From an uncultured Desulfovibrio sp. (GTDB lineage: Bacteria > Desulfobacterota > Desulfovibrionia > Desulfovibrionales > Desulfovibrionaceae): a stretch of 64,000 bases of DNA. Position numbers and translations under genes: made by a program. Shown in pieces: positions 44,471 to 54,252 of this stretch. The notes beneath the pieces are model-generated. The model searched no databases, was not told where the DNA came from, and worked only from the letters and a program-made list of their open reading frames with translations. How positions within the stretch are numbered: position 1 is the stretch's first letter; each line of letters opens with the position of its first letter. Location of the stretch: contig NZ_CALUWS010000002.1 of the NCBI RefSeq assembly GCF_944324525.1, forward strand, positions 87,289-151,288, in the 5' to 3' direction.

Positions 44471-45835
44471 TCAGGCGTCACGCCGGGCCAGCGAGGCCAG
44501 GGCCAGCCGGGCCAGCAGTTCGACGCCGCGCGGCAAGACCCGCTCGTCAAAGGTGAAACGCGGCGTATGGTGGCCGGAGGGCCTGTCCGCGCCGAGCTGG
44601 AGATAGACGGCCTGTCCGCCGTCCTCCTCCACCTTGTTCATGAACCAGCAGAAATCTTCGGAGGCCCGAAACTCCGCCTGCGGCAGGATGCGGGAAAAGC
44701 CGCCCATCTCCCCGGCCACACGCCCCACCAGGGCCGCCAGTTCGGGATGGGAGGACGCGCCGGGACAATAGCTCTGACAGAGCAGGCGGGCGGTACAGCC
44801 GTGCATGCGGGCCGCGCCCTGCACCATGCGGCGCACTTCCGCCATCATGAAGCCGTTGATGTCGCTGTTCTCCCCTCGCGTCTCCCCCCGGAACCAGGCA
44901 TGGGCGGGGATGGCGTTGGGGGCTTCGCCGCCGCGCATCTCCCCGACATTGATGCGGGAGGAACCTTCCCCGTGCCGGGCGATGCCCAGCAGGGCCGTGC
45001 AGGCCGTGCAGGCGGCAAGCAGGGCGTTGCGGCCCTCCTGCGGCGCAAGGCCGGCATGGGCGGCGCGTCCGTCGAAGAAGACCTCGAAGTTGGTGGTGGC
45101 CAGGAAATGCGTGGTGCCGCAGACCAGCGTCCCGCTGTCCCCGGCCTGCATGCTGAGATGGATGCCGAACAGACGGGAGACCCCGTCCGCCGCGCCCGCT
45201 GCCACCATGCCGGGCGCGCCCTCGCCCTCCTCTTCGGCCGGCTGGAAGATAAGACGTATCCGCCCCCGGAAGCGCGCTTCCAGTTCAGGACGCAGAGCCG
45301 CCAGCAGCCGCGCCAGCCCCAGCCCGAGGGCCACATGTCCGTCATGGCCGCAGGCGTGCATGGCGTCATCCCGGCAGGAGGCGAAGCCCGCCGCCGCAGG
45401 CGCATGGTCCGCCTCCCGGCATTCGCTTATGCCGGCGTTGGCGTCCATATCGAAGCGAAAGGCGATCAGGGGCCCGGTCTCGTCTTCTCCCGCGTCCGCC
45501 GGAGCGCCCGCAAGGTCGAGATCCCCCCAAAGGCCGGTCAGCCCGTCGGGCATGCGCTCCAGCCAGTGCGCGGCCACTCCCTGGGCCGCCGCCCGGGCCT
45601 GCTCGTCGCGCACCATGTCCGGAGGGAGCCGCCGCGGCCGGGCCTGCGGCAACAGGGCCTCCTGCCCCATGCGTACGGCAAAGCCGCATTCTTCCAGCGT
45701 CTGCGCCGCCAGCGCCGCCGTCCGGTACTCCGCCCAGGCAGGTTCGGGATGGCGATGCAGATCGCGGCGTACGCGCACAAGCCATGCCTCTTCCTTCCGC
45801 GCCAGTCCCTGCAGGCGTTGTTCCAGCTCGTCCAT
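44471..45835 (-). CDS. M20-family amidohydrolase, AbgA-like
   Basis: A 454-residue metal-dependent peptidase/amidase. The M20 metal-binding motifs are clear: HACGHDGHVALGLGLARLL, FQPAEEEGEGAPGMVAAGA, the dimerisation-domain start GRAAHAGLAPQEGRNALLAA, and the C-terminal GHHTPRFTFDERVL. The spacing and sequence, including FASCRDDAMHACGHDGH and TLVCGTTHFLATTNFEVFF, are closest to AbgA, a subunit of p-aminobenzoyl-glutamate hydrolase, rather than to IAA-amino acid hydrolases. No AbgB partner is adjacent. ATG 45835 follows a GGGGGGA site. A transporter gene follows, so uptake or export of a product is plausible. Confidence 0.82.
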   Translation of the reverse strand: MDELEQRLQGLARKEEAWLVRVRRDLHRHPEPAWAEYRTAALAAQTLEECGFAVRMGQEALLPQARPRRLPPDMVRDEQARAAAQGVAAHWLERMPDGLTGLWGDLDLAGAPADAGEDETGPLIAFRFDMDANAGISECREADHAPAAAGFASCRDDAMHACGHDGHVALGLGLARLLAALRPELEARFRGRIRLIFQPAEEEGEGAPGMVAAGAADGVSRLFGIHLSMQAGDSGTLVCGTTHFLATTNFEVFFDGRAAHAGLAPQEGRNALLAACTACTALLGIARHGEGSSRINVGEMRGGEAPNAIPAHAWFRGETRGENSDINGFMMAEVRRMVQGAARMHGCTARLLCQSYCPGASSHPELAALVGRVAGEMGGFSRILPQAEFRASEDFCWFMNKVEEDGGQAVYLQLGADRPSGHHTPRFTFDERVLPRGVELLARLALASLARRDA

Positions 45836-45962
45836 ATTTCCCCCCTGATGTCCGGCATTTGCCAAGCCGACGTGTGCAGGATACTATCGAAGCGCCGTCC
45901 GGCGCAAGTCGCCCGGACGGGCCGTCCGCAGCTCAACATGCTCCAACAGACAGGGATGTCCC

Positions 45963-47087
45963 ATGGTCACCTTCATCGCTTCCGTGGTCTTTGCCGTACT
46001 TGTCTCCTTTCTCTGCTCGCTGACCGAGGCGGCCCTCTACGCCGTGCCCTGGTCGGCCATCGAAAAAGCCCGTCGGGCGGGACGGCCGGTGGGCGAACTG
46101 CTGTTCGCCATGCGCAGCGAGGTGGACAAACCCATTGCCGTCATCCTGACCTGCAACACCATCGCCAATACCGCCGGGGCGGCCGTGGCCGGTTCGGCCT
46201 TCACGGCCGTGTTCGGGGACACCTGGCTGGCGCTCTTTGCCGCCTTCTTCACCGTGCTCATCCTTGCCTTCGGCGAGATCGTGCCCAAAACGCTGGGCGT
46301 GGCCTACGCCTCGCCCATCATGGAAGTGCTGGCCCGCCCCCTGGCCCTGGCCATCAAGCTGCTGACGCCCCTGCTCTGGCTGACCACCCTGCTGACCCGC
46401 CTGCTGACGCCCGCCGCCAAGGGCCCCGAGATCTCCGAGGACGATATCCGGGCCGTGACGAGCCTCTCGCGGGAAGCCGGACAGATCCAGCCTTACGAGG
46501 AAAAATTCATCCGCAACGTGCTGGCGCTGGACCAGAAGCGTGTCCATGAGATCATGACGCCGCGCACCGTGGTCTTCTCCCTGCCGGACGACTGCACCGT
46601 GGAAGAGGCCTACAACAACCCCCAGACCTGGCACATCAGCCGTATCCCTGTCTGGGGCGAGGACAACGAGGATCTGGTCGGCCTGGTGGAACGCCGCCTG
46701 CTGGGGCTGGCCATGCGCGGCGGCAAGGGCGCACAGCCGCTGTCCTCCATCATGCAGCCTCTGCACTTCATCCTTGAGAACCAGACGCTGGACGTCCTGC
46801 TGCGGGAGCTGCTCGCCGCCCATGTCCATCTTTTCGCCGTGCTGGACGAATACGGCGGTCTGGCCGGGGTCGTGACGCTGGAAGACGTGATGGAAGAGAT
46901 CCTCGGCAGCGAGATCATCGACGAGAGCGACAACGTGGACGATCTGCGCGAGATGGCCCGCAAGCGCCGCGCCAGCCTGGCAGGCCGCGCCGCGGAGGCG
47001 GATGCCCCCGCTGACGGAGCGGCGGCGTCCGTGGACAGGCAGGCCGAACAGGCGGAGGACTGTGCTTGCAATCACAAGGATTCATAA
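45963..47087 (+). CDS. CNNM/CorC-type membrane protein with CBS domains
   Basis: A 374-residue inner membrane protein of the hemolysin-like/CNNM family, linked to Mg2+ or other cation homeostasis. It has a DUF21 membrane domain with three to four segments (residues 1-150; CSLTEAALYAVPWSAIEKAR and LAFGEIVPKTLGVAYA are diagnostic), then a CBS pair (ALDQKRVHEIMTPRTVVFSL; FAVLDEYGGLAGVVTLEDVMEEILG). It ends in an Ala/Asp-rich tail with a Cys-x-Cys. The CorC_HlyC domain of longer homologues is absent. It stands alone between a divergent operon and the ccm operon. Confidence 0.9.
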   Translation: MVTFIASVVFAVLVSFLCSLTEAALYAVPWSAIEKARRAGRPVGELLFAMRSEVDKPIAVILTCNTIANTAGAAVAGSAFTAVFGDTWLALFAAFFTVLILAFGEIVPKTLGVAYASPIMEVLARPLALAIKLLTPLLWLTTLLTRLLTPAAKGPEISEDDIRAVTSLSREAGQIQPYEEKFIRNVLALDQKRVHEIMTPRTVVFSLPDDCTVEEAYNNPQTWHISRIPVWGEDNEDLVGLVERRLLGLAMRGGKGAQPLSSIMQPLHFILENQTLDVLLRELLAAHVHLFAVLDEYGGLAGVVTLEDVMEEILGSEIIDESDNVDDLREMARKRRASLAGRAAEADAPADGAAASVDRQAEQAEDCACNHKDS

Positions 47088-47181
47088 GGACTGGCTGTCC
47101 TATCGAGAGCAATTCCTACTTGCCAAATGGTGAGCGGCATGCTATGTAAAGCACGCTTTTTCCTACTCCGGTGAGGTATAC

Positions 47182-47595
47182 ATGGCCCGCAAGAATTCCA
47201 CCGTCACGTACGCACTGGCCGGGCTGCTCTTCCTGGGCGGCATCGGCTGGCTTCTGTATTCGGGTTTTTCCGAGAACAGCATCTATTTCCTCAATGTCTC
47301 CGAGGCCAAGGCGGCCACGGCCGAGAACCTGCGCGCGGCGCGGCTTTTCGGCACGGTCGCGCCTGAGGGCATCAGTTCTCCGCAGGACGGGCCGGGCGTT
47401 GCCTTCCTCCTGCAGGACAAGGACGACCCCCGGCAGACCATGCCCGTGAGCTTCCGGGGCATCGTGCCCGACAACTTCAAGGCCGGGGCCGAGGTCATCG
47501 TGGAAGGCCGGATGAATCCCGACAAGAGCTTTTCCGCCAAGATCCTCATGACCCAGTGCCCGTCCAAGTACCAGAAGGAAAATCGCAAGACCTAG
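47182..47595 (+). CDS. ccmE: Cytochrome c maturation protein CcmE, CxxxY type
   Basis: Periplasmic heme chaperone anchored by one N-terminal segment (residues about 9-27), passing heme to apocytochrome c. The OB-fold is recognisable (ARLFGTVAPEGI, VSFRGIVPDNFKAGAEVIVEGR). In place of the usual H-x-x-x-Y heme site it has CPSKY: C126 and Y130 stand where E. coli CcmE has H130 and Y134. This Cys variant is known from Desulfovibrio and archaea and goes with Ccm systems lacking CcmG and CcmH, which are also absent here. It is the first gene of the ccm operon. Confidence 0.95.
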   Translation: MARKNSTVTYALAGLLFLGGIGWLLYSGFSENSIYFLNVSEAKAATAENLRAARLFGTVAPEGISSPQDGPGVAFLLQDKDDPRQTMPVSFRGIVPDNFKAGAEVIVEGRMNPDKSFSAKILMTQCPSKYQKENRKT

Positions 47596-47836
47596 ACGGC
47601 TGCGCGGCCCGGCCCTTTGCGGACGCTCCGCCTTGCCGTCCGGCCATGCGTCTGCCGCCGTGTCGAAGGAGGACGAACCCTGCCCGCGCGGCAGGTGGCG
47701 GTCCTGTTCGGCCCCGGACCGGCCCCCGCATGCGCGGCGTATGGCGCGCGCATGACGGCCCGCGCCCGCCGGGCCCTCGTCCATGCCGGGACACGGTACG
47801 GCGGCTGCCCGTTCCACTGACTTCCAAAGGATCCAC

Positions 47837-49747
<1,911 letters not shown>

Positions 49748-49773
49748 GGCGAGGCGCACCACAGGCTGCCGAC

Positions 49774-50430
49774 ATGCTGCATCTGGAGCATCTTGCCAAG
49801 GTCTACGGGGACAGGGTCGTCCTCAAGGACGTCAACGCCGGCTTTGCCGCCGGCAGCATCAGCCTGCTGGCCGGCAACAACGGCGCGGGCAAAAGCACCC
49901 TGCTCCGCATCGTGGCCGGTCTTGCGCGGGCCACGTCCGGGACGGTGCGCTTTGCGGAACCGGCCCCGGTGACCGCCTATCTGGGGCATGCCACCTTCCT
50001 GTATCCGGGCCTGAGCGCGCTGGAGAACCTCGCGTTCTGGAACGGCGTGCATGAACTGCGGCGCTCCCGTCAGGAGCTGCTCGCCCTGCTGGAACATGTG
50101 GGGCTGGCGGCCCATGCCCATGAACGGGCCGGGATCTTCTCGCGCGGCATGGCCCAGCGGCTCAATCTGGCGCGGGTGCTCATGCTGCAAGCGGATCTGC
50201 TGCTGCTGGACGAACCCGGCACCGGCCTCGATGCCGCCTCGCTGGCCCTGCTGCGGCAGGAGATACGCAACGCGCGCCGGCGGGGCGCGGCGGTCATCAT
50301 CGTCAGCCATGACCTGCAGGGGGACGCGCCCCTGGCTGACCGGGTGCTGCGTCTGCACAAGGGCCGCCTTGCGGAAGAAAGCGCCGCCTCTGCCGTCTGT
50401 CCTCCCGCCGTCACGGAGGCCGCATGCTGA
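49774..50430 (+). CDS. ccmA: Heme exporter ATP-binding protein CcmA
   Basis: ABC-type ATPase of the CcmABCD complex, which releases holo-CcmE. The 218-residue protein has Walker A GNNGAGKST (residues 34-42), a variant signature FSRGMAQRLNLARVLM and Walker B LLLLDEPGTGLD, followed by VSHD. Its stop overlaps the ccmB start by seven bases. Order ccmF-ccmA-ccmB-ccmC differs from the E. coli order ABCDEFGH. Confidence 0.95.
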   Translation: MLHLEHLAKVYGDRVVLKDVNAGFAAGSISLLAGNNGAGKSTLLRIVAGLARATSGTVRFAEPAPVTAYLGHATFLYPGLSALENLAFWNGVHELRRSRQELLALLEHVGLAAHAHERAGIFSRGMAQRLNLARVLMLQADLLLLDEPGTGLDAASLALLRQEIRNARRRGAAVIIVSHDLQGDAPLADRVLRLHKGRLAEESAASAVCPPAVTEAAC

Positions 50431-51101
50431 AACTGGCGCTGCGCGTGGCGCGCAAGGATCTGCTGCTGACCCTGGGACGGGGCAGCGGCCTCGTGCAGGG
50501 CCTGTTGCTGGGCCTGCTGCTGCTCTTCGTCTTCAGCCTCTCGCAGGGCGTGGGCGAACGCATGGCTCCGCAGGGCGCGGCGGCGGTCTTCTGGCTGAGC
50601 GCGCTTTTCTGTCAGGTGCTCATCTTCAACGGGCTGTACGCGCTGGAAGAAGTCAACGCCGCCCGGCTGGGCCTGCTGCTGAGTCCCGCGCCCGTGCAGG
50701 GCGTCTGGCTGGGCAAGGGGCTTGCCGGCCTGCTCCTGCTCCTGCTGGCGCAAGCGGTCTTCCTGCCCGCGGCCGTGGTCTTTCTGGGACAGGAACTGAC
50801 AGGCCCCCTGCTGCCGGGCCTGCTGATCCTGCTGCTGGTGGATGTGGGCATCTGCGCCCTGGGGTCCCTGCTGGGCGCGCTGGCGCAGGGGGGAGGCTCG
50901 CGGGAGTCCCTGCTGAGCATCCTGCTCTTTCCCCTGCTGATCCCGCTGCTGCTGGCGGGCGTCCGGGTGGGGGCGCTCTGCTTCGGACTGGACAGCCCCG
51001 ATGGCCCCGCCGCCTGGCTGCAGCTGGCAGCGGCCTTTGACGCCGTTTTTCTGGCCGCTGGGCTGCTGCTCTTCGGCTTCATGTACGCAGGAGACGAATA
51101 A
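50424..51101 (+). CDS. ccmB: Heme exporter membrane protein CcmB
   Basis: A 225-residue inner membrane subunit of CcmABCD with six hydrophobic segments. The start MLKLALRVARKDLLLTLGRG and the segment VFWLSALFCQVLIFNGLYALEE (read in parts) are typical of CcmB, as is SLLSILLFPLLIPLLLAGVR. It overlaps ccmA by seven bases and its TAA shares one base with the ccmC ATG (TAATG). Confidence 0.94.
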   Translation: MLKLALRVARKDLLLTLGRGSGLVQGLLLGLLLLFVFSLSQGVGERMAPQGAAAVFWLSALFCQVLIFNGLYALEEVNAARLGLLLSPAPVQGVWLGKGLAGLLLLLLAQAVFLPAAVVFLGQELTGPLLPGLLILLLVDVGICALGSLLGALAQGGGSRESLLSILLFPLLIPLLLAGVRVGALCFGLDSPDGPAAWLQLAAAFDAVFLAAGLLLFGFMYAGDE

Positions 51102-51811
51102 TGACCTCATCCCGCGCCTCTTTTTCCGCCCTGCCGCAGGGCCTTGCCCTGACCGGCGCGCTGGCCTTTGCCGCCTGCCAGTGGCTCATCTACGCCTACG
51201 CTCCGGTCGAGGCTCAGCTCGGCCTCATGCAGAAAGTCTTTTACGTCCACCTGCCGCTGGCCTGGTGGGCGCTGCTCAGTTTTTTCGTGGTCTTCCTGGC
51301 CTCGGTGGTCGTCCTGCTGCGCGCCAGCGATGCCGCTGACCGTCTGTGCCGGGCCGCCGCGGAAGTGGGCGTGCTGCTGACCACGCTCACCCTGGCCACG
51401 GGCATGATCTGGGCGCGGCGTTCCTGGGGCGTCTGGTGGACTTGGGATCCCCGCCTCACCACGGCGCTCATCATGTGGTTCGTCTATGCAGGCTACCTGC
51501 TGCTGCGCGGCCTCGATCTGCCGCCCCGCCGCAAAAGCGTCATTTGCGCCGTGGTGGGCATCGTGGCCTTTCTGGACGTGCCGCTGGTCTTTCTGTCCGC
51601 GCGGCTCTGGCGCTCCATCCATCCGGCGGTCTTTGCCGCCAAGGGCGGCGGCATGGAGCCGGAAATGAAGCTGACGGCCATCGCCTGCGTGGTCAGCTTC
51701 GCCCTGTTCTGGGCCGGTCTGGTCTGGCTGCGCAAACGGCAGCTGGACATGGAGGCGCGCGTCCGCGCGCTGCTGCTGGCGCGGCATGCCGCCGAAGCGG
51801 ACGAGGCCTGA
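51101..51811 (+). CDS. ccmC: Heme exporter protein CcmC
   Basis: A 236-residue, six-segment protein that delivers heme to CcmE. It carries the WWD motif WGVWWTWDPRLTTALIMWF and conserved periplasmic histidines (QKVFYVHLPLAWWAL; SARLWRSIHP). The start overlaps the ccmB stop by one base. The cytoplasmic C-terminus is longer and more charged than in E. coli CcmC. Confidence 0.95.
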   Translation: MTSSRASFSALPQGLALTGALAFAACQWLIYAYAPVEAQLGLMQKVFYVHLPLAWWALLSFFVVFLASVVVLLRASDAADRLCRAAAEVGVLLTTLTLATGMIWARRSWGVWWTWDPRLTTALIMWFVYAGYLLLRGLDLPPRRKSVICAVVGIVAFLDVPLVFLSARLWRSIHPAVFAAKGGGMEPEMKLTAIACVVSFALFWAGLVWLRKRQLDMEARVRALLLARHAAEADEA

Positions 51812-51882
51812 GCCTGGCGGCGAGTCCCGCCGCTTTCCCCGAACACGCATAACATGCGGGAACCTTCCCGCCGGAGTGGTAC

Positions 51883-52023
51883 ATGGATCATACTTACTGG
51901 CTGTTGGCGGCCAATGCCGCCGTATGGTGCGGCCTCGGGGCCTATCTTCTTTTCCTCGGACAACGGCAGCGCGGCCTTGCCGCCCGCCTTGCCCAGCTGG
52001 AGAGCCTGCGCCATGAAGATTAA
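51883..52023 (+). CDS. ccmD: CcmD-like small membrane protein
   Basis: A 46-residue frame (ATG 51883, TAA 52021) with a GGAG ribosome site. Layout is that of CcmD: a short periplasmic N-terminus (MDHTYWLLA), one membrane segment (NAAVWCGLGAYLLFLG) and a basic-then-helical cytoplasmic tail (QRQRGLAARLAQLESLRHED). CcmD holds the CcmABC and CcmE complex together. It sits just after ccmC, as expected, and overlaps the next start by 11 bases. CcmD sequences vary widely, so the call leans on size, topology and place. Confidence 0.85.
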   Translation: MDHTYWLLAANAAVWCGLGAYLLFLGQRQRGLAARLAQLESLRHED

Positions 52024-52639
52024 CGATACCGCCAGCCCCATGCGGGCCGATGCCTCTGCCGCCCTGCCGCAGCGCCTGCTCATGCTGGCTCTGATGGCCG
52101 GCTTTCTGGTCATGCTGGGGACGGCCGTCTGGCAGCGCCTCAGTGAACCGGAGCTGGTGCAGAAGGTGGCGCATGTCTCGGCGCAGCATTCGCAGGAGGA
52201 GATGTCCGCCGTGGGACGCCTCATGGAGCAGGTCTCCCGTGATCCCACGAACATGGACAGCCTTCTGGCTCTCACCAATGCGCTGATCAAGATGGAGAAC
52301 TGGGACACCGCCGAGACCTTCGCCCGGCGCGCCATCGAACTGGACGGCAAGGACCCGCGCCCCCTGCATCTGCTGGGGGTCATCCAGCACAATGCCGGCC
52401 GGCATGCCGATGCCGCCCGGACGCTGGAAGCCGTCATCGCCCTCAAGGACGACGCCTCGGTACGCTACAGCCTCGGCGTGCTCTACATCTACTATCTCAA
52501 CGACAAGGAACGGGGCCTGGCCCAGCTGCGGGCCGGTCTTGCCCTCCCCGGCATCAGCGACAGCCTGAAAAAACATCTCGAATCGGAGCTGAAAAAGGGC
52601 GAGCAGACGCCTGCCGGAGACGCGGCGAGCGGACAGTAG
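52013..52639 (+). CDS. Membrane-anchored TPR protein of the ccm operon
   Basis: A 208-residue protein with one N-terminal membrane segment (LLMLALMAGFLVMLGTAVW, about residues 21-39) and a periplasmic TPR region (residues about 75-190: ALTNALIKMENWDTAETFAR, LHLLGVIQHNAGRHADAART, VRYSLGVLYIYYLNDKERGL). It resembles the TPR half of CcmI/CcmH-C or NrfG, which presents apocytochromes to the heme lyase. Because no CcmH thioredoxin-like partner is present, this may be the sole apocytochrome-binding factor of the variant system. The start lies inside ccmD. Confidence 0.85.
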   Translation: MKINDTASPMRADASAALPQRLLMLALMAGFLVMLGTAVWQRLSEPELVQKVAHVSAQHSQEEMSAVGRLMEQVSRDPTNMDSLLALTNALIKMENWDTAETFARRAIELDGKDPRPLHLLGVIQHNAGRHADAARTLEAVIALKDDASVRYSLGVLYIYYLNDKERGLAQLRAGLALPGISDSLKKHLESELKKGEQTPAGDAASGQ

Positions 52640-52785
52640 AGCATTTTCACTTTGAAACGCGTTGCGTTTCAAACCATACGGCCTGGCGTTTCGCGGAAAA
52701 AAACCATTTTTTCCGCGCACTTTGGGCCGGGCGGCGCTGTGCTGCCGCTTCACGTTTCACCACCTTTTTCAAAGGTGAAACGCTC
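52639..52785 (+). repeat. Family A repeat (full length, well preserved)
   Basis: 147 bp from GAGCATTTTCACTTTGAAAC to AAAGGTGAAACGCTC. All parts are visible: a perfect first hairpin TTTGAAACGC-GTT-GCGTTTCAAA, CATACGGCCTGGCGTTTCGC, the A-run/T-run second hairpin, the GGCGGC third hairpin, and a last small hairpin GTTTCACC...AGGTGAAAC. Its first G is the last base of the TAG stop of the TPR gene. Confidence 0.88.
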
Positions 52786-52816
52786 CAACAACAAGCCCCC
52801 CGGGCGGACGATCGCC

Positions 52817-52862
52817 GGCGGCCGTGCCATCCGTTTTCACGGACAGCACGGTCGCCTTTTTT
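52817..52862 (+). terminator. Rho-independent terminator of the ccm operon
   Basis: GGCGGCCGTGC (52817-52827) pairs with GCACGGTCGCC (52846-52856) with one wobble, and the inner TCCGT/ACGGA extends the stem; six T residues follow (52857-52862). It lies behind the repeat A copy, about 180 bases past the last stop, so the repeat is part of the ccm mRNA. Confidence 0.87.
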
Positions 52863-52900
52863 CATGCCGCGACCGCCCCGCCGCGCACGCTCCCGCGCGC

Positions 52901-53198
52901 CCTGAGCGACACACTATTCGTTGTCTGTTTTGGGGGAAGGGGAAGCCCTCCGCCTGCGCGGGAGGTGTCGCTCTGCTGTCGATGCCCGTAAGGCTCCTGC
53001 ATCGCCTGACGGGCACGGCCCTGCGGGCCTCCATTCGGTCGCTCCCTTCCGCCTATGCCTCCCATCCCTTCCCCAGCGCGCTTTTACCGTGGGAAGAGCC
53101 GGAACACAGGGCATGCCCGGCCAAAAGACAGGCGGAGCATGCACAGATTCAAATTACCTATTGAAATTATTTATAAAATTTATATTAACAGGCCCTAG
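52901..53198. mobile_element. Family B element, degraded copy with one intact end
   Basis: About 298 bp in the opposite orientation to the 62330 copy. The right end ATTAACAGGCCCTAG is intact; the left end (GCGACACACTATTCG) is eroded. Inner matches include TGGGGGAAGGGGAAGCCC, CTCTGCTGTCGATGCC and one hairpin unit: GCCCGTAAGGC-TCCTGCATC-GCCTGACGGGC. AGCGCGCTTTTACCG and the AT-rich end (TATTGAAATTATTTATAAAA) are also shared. Only one hairpin unit is present where the complete copy has two. Confidence 0.8.
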
Positions 53199-53233
53199 GC
53201 CACACGTGCCGCAAAAAATCTTTTCCACAGCTC

Positions 53234-53261
53234 TTGACCTTCCTCAAAGGGGGATTATCTC
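53234..53261 (+). promoter_or_regulatory. Possible promoter of the hsp20 gene
   Basis: TTGACC at 53234-53239 is followed after 16 bases by TATCTC (53256-53261), in the right place for the small heat shock gene. CTTGACC also resembles a sigma-32 -35 element, but no CCCCAT-type -10 follows. Weak call. Confidence 0.3.
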
Positions 53262-53294
53262 TTTTTCAACAAGATTTCCACAGGAGGTCAACAT

Positions 53295-53810
53295 ATGAAT
53301 CTCGTTCGTTTCCAGCCCCGTCAGGGATATACCGCCCCCGCCCGTGAAGACGCCAGCCATCCTTATCAGCCGCTGAGCCGTCTGCATAACGACATCGACC
53401 GCCTCTTTCAGGGCTTTTTCGGGGATTTCCCCACACCCTTCGGCGGACTGCGCGACATGTTCAGCTCCCTGCCGGACTTTCTGCCCAGTCTCGATCTGAA
53501 GAGCGATGCCTCGACCTACACGCTGAGCCTCGAACTGCCCGGCGTTGCGCCGGAAGAGGTGAAGGTGGAGCTCAATAACGGCATGCTCAGCATTTCCGGC
53601 GAAAAGAAGCAGGAAGAAAGCGGCAAGGATGCCAGCCAGCATGTGCAGGAGCGGTGCTACGGTTCCTTCAGCCGCAGCATGAGCCTGCCGGAAGATGCCG
53701 ATGTGGAACACATCAGCGCCAGCCACAAGGACGGCGTGCTGACCATCCGCATCCCGCGCAAGGCTCCGGAAAAGCCCCAGAGCCGCGCCATCACGGTGAC
53801 TCGCGGCTAG
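53295..53810 (+). CDS. Small heat shock protein (Hsp20/alpha-crystallin family)
   Basis: A 171-residue ATP-independent holdase. After a variable N-terminal part (PLSRLHNDIDRLFQGFFGDF, as in bacterial class A sHsps) comes the alpha-crystallin domain (residues about 65-165): PSLDLKSDASTYTLSLELPG, VKVELNNGMLSISGEKK, RCYGSFSRSMSLPEDAD and the strand A-x-x-x-x-G-x-L motif in SHKDGVLTIRIPRK. The AGGAGG site lies six bases before ATG 53295. The gene stands alone between repeats. Confidence 0.93.
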   Translation: MNLVRFQPRQGYTAPAREDASHPYQPLSRLHNDIDRLFQGFFGDFPTPFGGLRDMFSSLPDFLPSLDLKSDASTYTLSLELPGVAPEEVKVELNNGMLSISGEKKQEESGKDASQHVQERCYGSFSRSMSLPEDADVEHISASHKDGVLTIRIPRKAPEKPQSRAITVTRG

Positions 53811-53832
53811 CCTGGCTCTCTTTCCCCTGAAC

Positions 53833-53876
53833 AGACACGAAGGCGGGCAGGGTTCTCCCTGCCCGCCTTCGTGTCT
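53833..53876. terminator. Perfect 20-bp hairpin after hsp20
   Basis: AGACACGAAGGCGGGCAGGG (53833-53852) and its exact complement (53857-53876) enclose a four-base loop. It lies 22 bases past the hsp20 stop, the place of a terminator, but no T-run follows on either side. Confidence 0.65.
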
Positions 53877-53901
53877 TAGGCTCAGGACTCATTACTCTTT
53901 T

Positions 53902-53957
53902 GTGAGGGGGAAGAAACCCCTTTTGCTCGCGGCAAAAAGGGGTTTCTTCCCCCTCAC
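53902..53957. repeat. Long inverted repeat (23-bp perfect arms)
   Basis: Arms 53902-53924 (GTGAGGGGGAAGAAACCCCT then TTT) and 53935-53957 are exact complements, separated by ten bases (GCTCGCGGCA). It follows the hsp20 hairpin by 25 bases. The arms contain G/C runs similar to those near family B ends. The remaining AT-rich 148 bases to 54105 contain TTATAAAAATA twice but no feature I can name. Confidence 0.7.
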
Positions 53958-54105
53958 ACTCCCCCATCTTCCCCAAAACCCGCTACTTGGGTAAAAGTAA
54001 TTGGAAACAAAAAACCTCAGATTATAAAAATAAGTATTTATTTTACAACAAGTTATAAAAATATCTCAGTCAGAACATATTGCCTGATAATGAGTCCTAA
54101 CCTTA

Positions 54106-54248
54106 GAGCATTTCCAGTTTGAAACGCTTTGCGTTTCAAACCTTACGGCCTGGCGTTTCGCGGAAAAAACGCGGTTTTTCCGCTCACTTTTGGGCGGGCG
54201 GATCATTCCGCCGCCCTGCGACATGCCGTTTTCAAAGGCAAAACGCTC
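54106..54248 (+). repeat. Family A repeat (full length, with compensatory change)
   Basis: 143 bp from GAGCATTTCCAGTTTGAAAC to CAAAACGCTC. First hairpin TTTGAAACGC-TTT-GCGTTTCAAA is perfect. The third hairpin reads GGCGGA-TCAT-TCCGCC, where other copies have GGCGGC...GCCGCC; the C-G pair has become an A-T pair, so pairing is kept. It ends five bases from the hypF stop (54253). Confidence 0.87.
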
Positions 54249-54252
54249 CATC

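Noticed and set aside
43195-44550. Longer form of the MFS gene starting at 44550
   Set aside because: It would overlap the end of the amidohydrolase gene by about 80 bases and adds a hydrophilic leader without family support.
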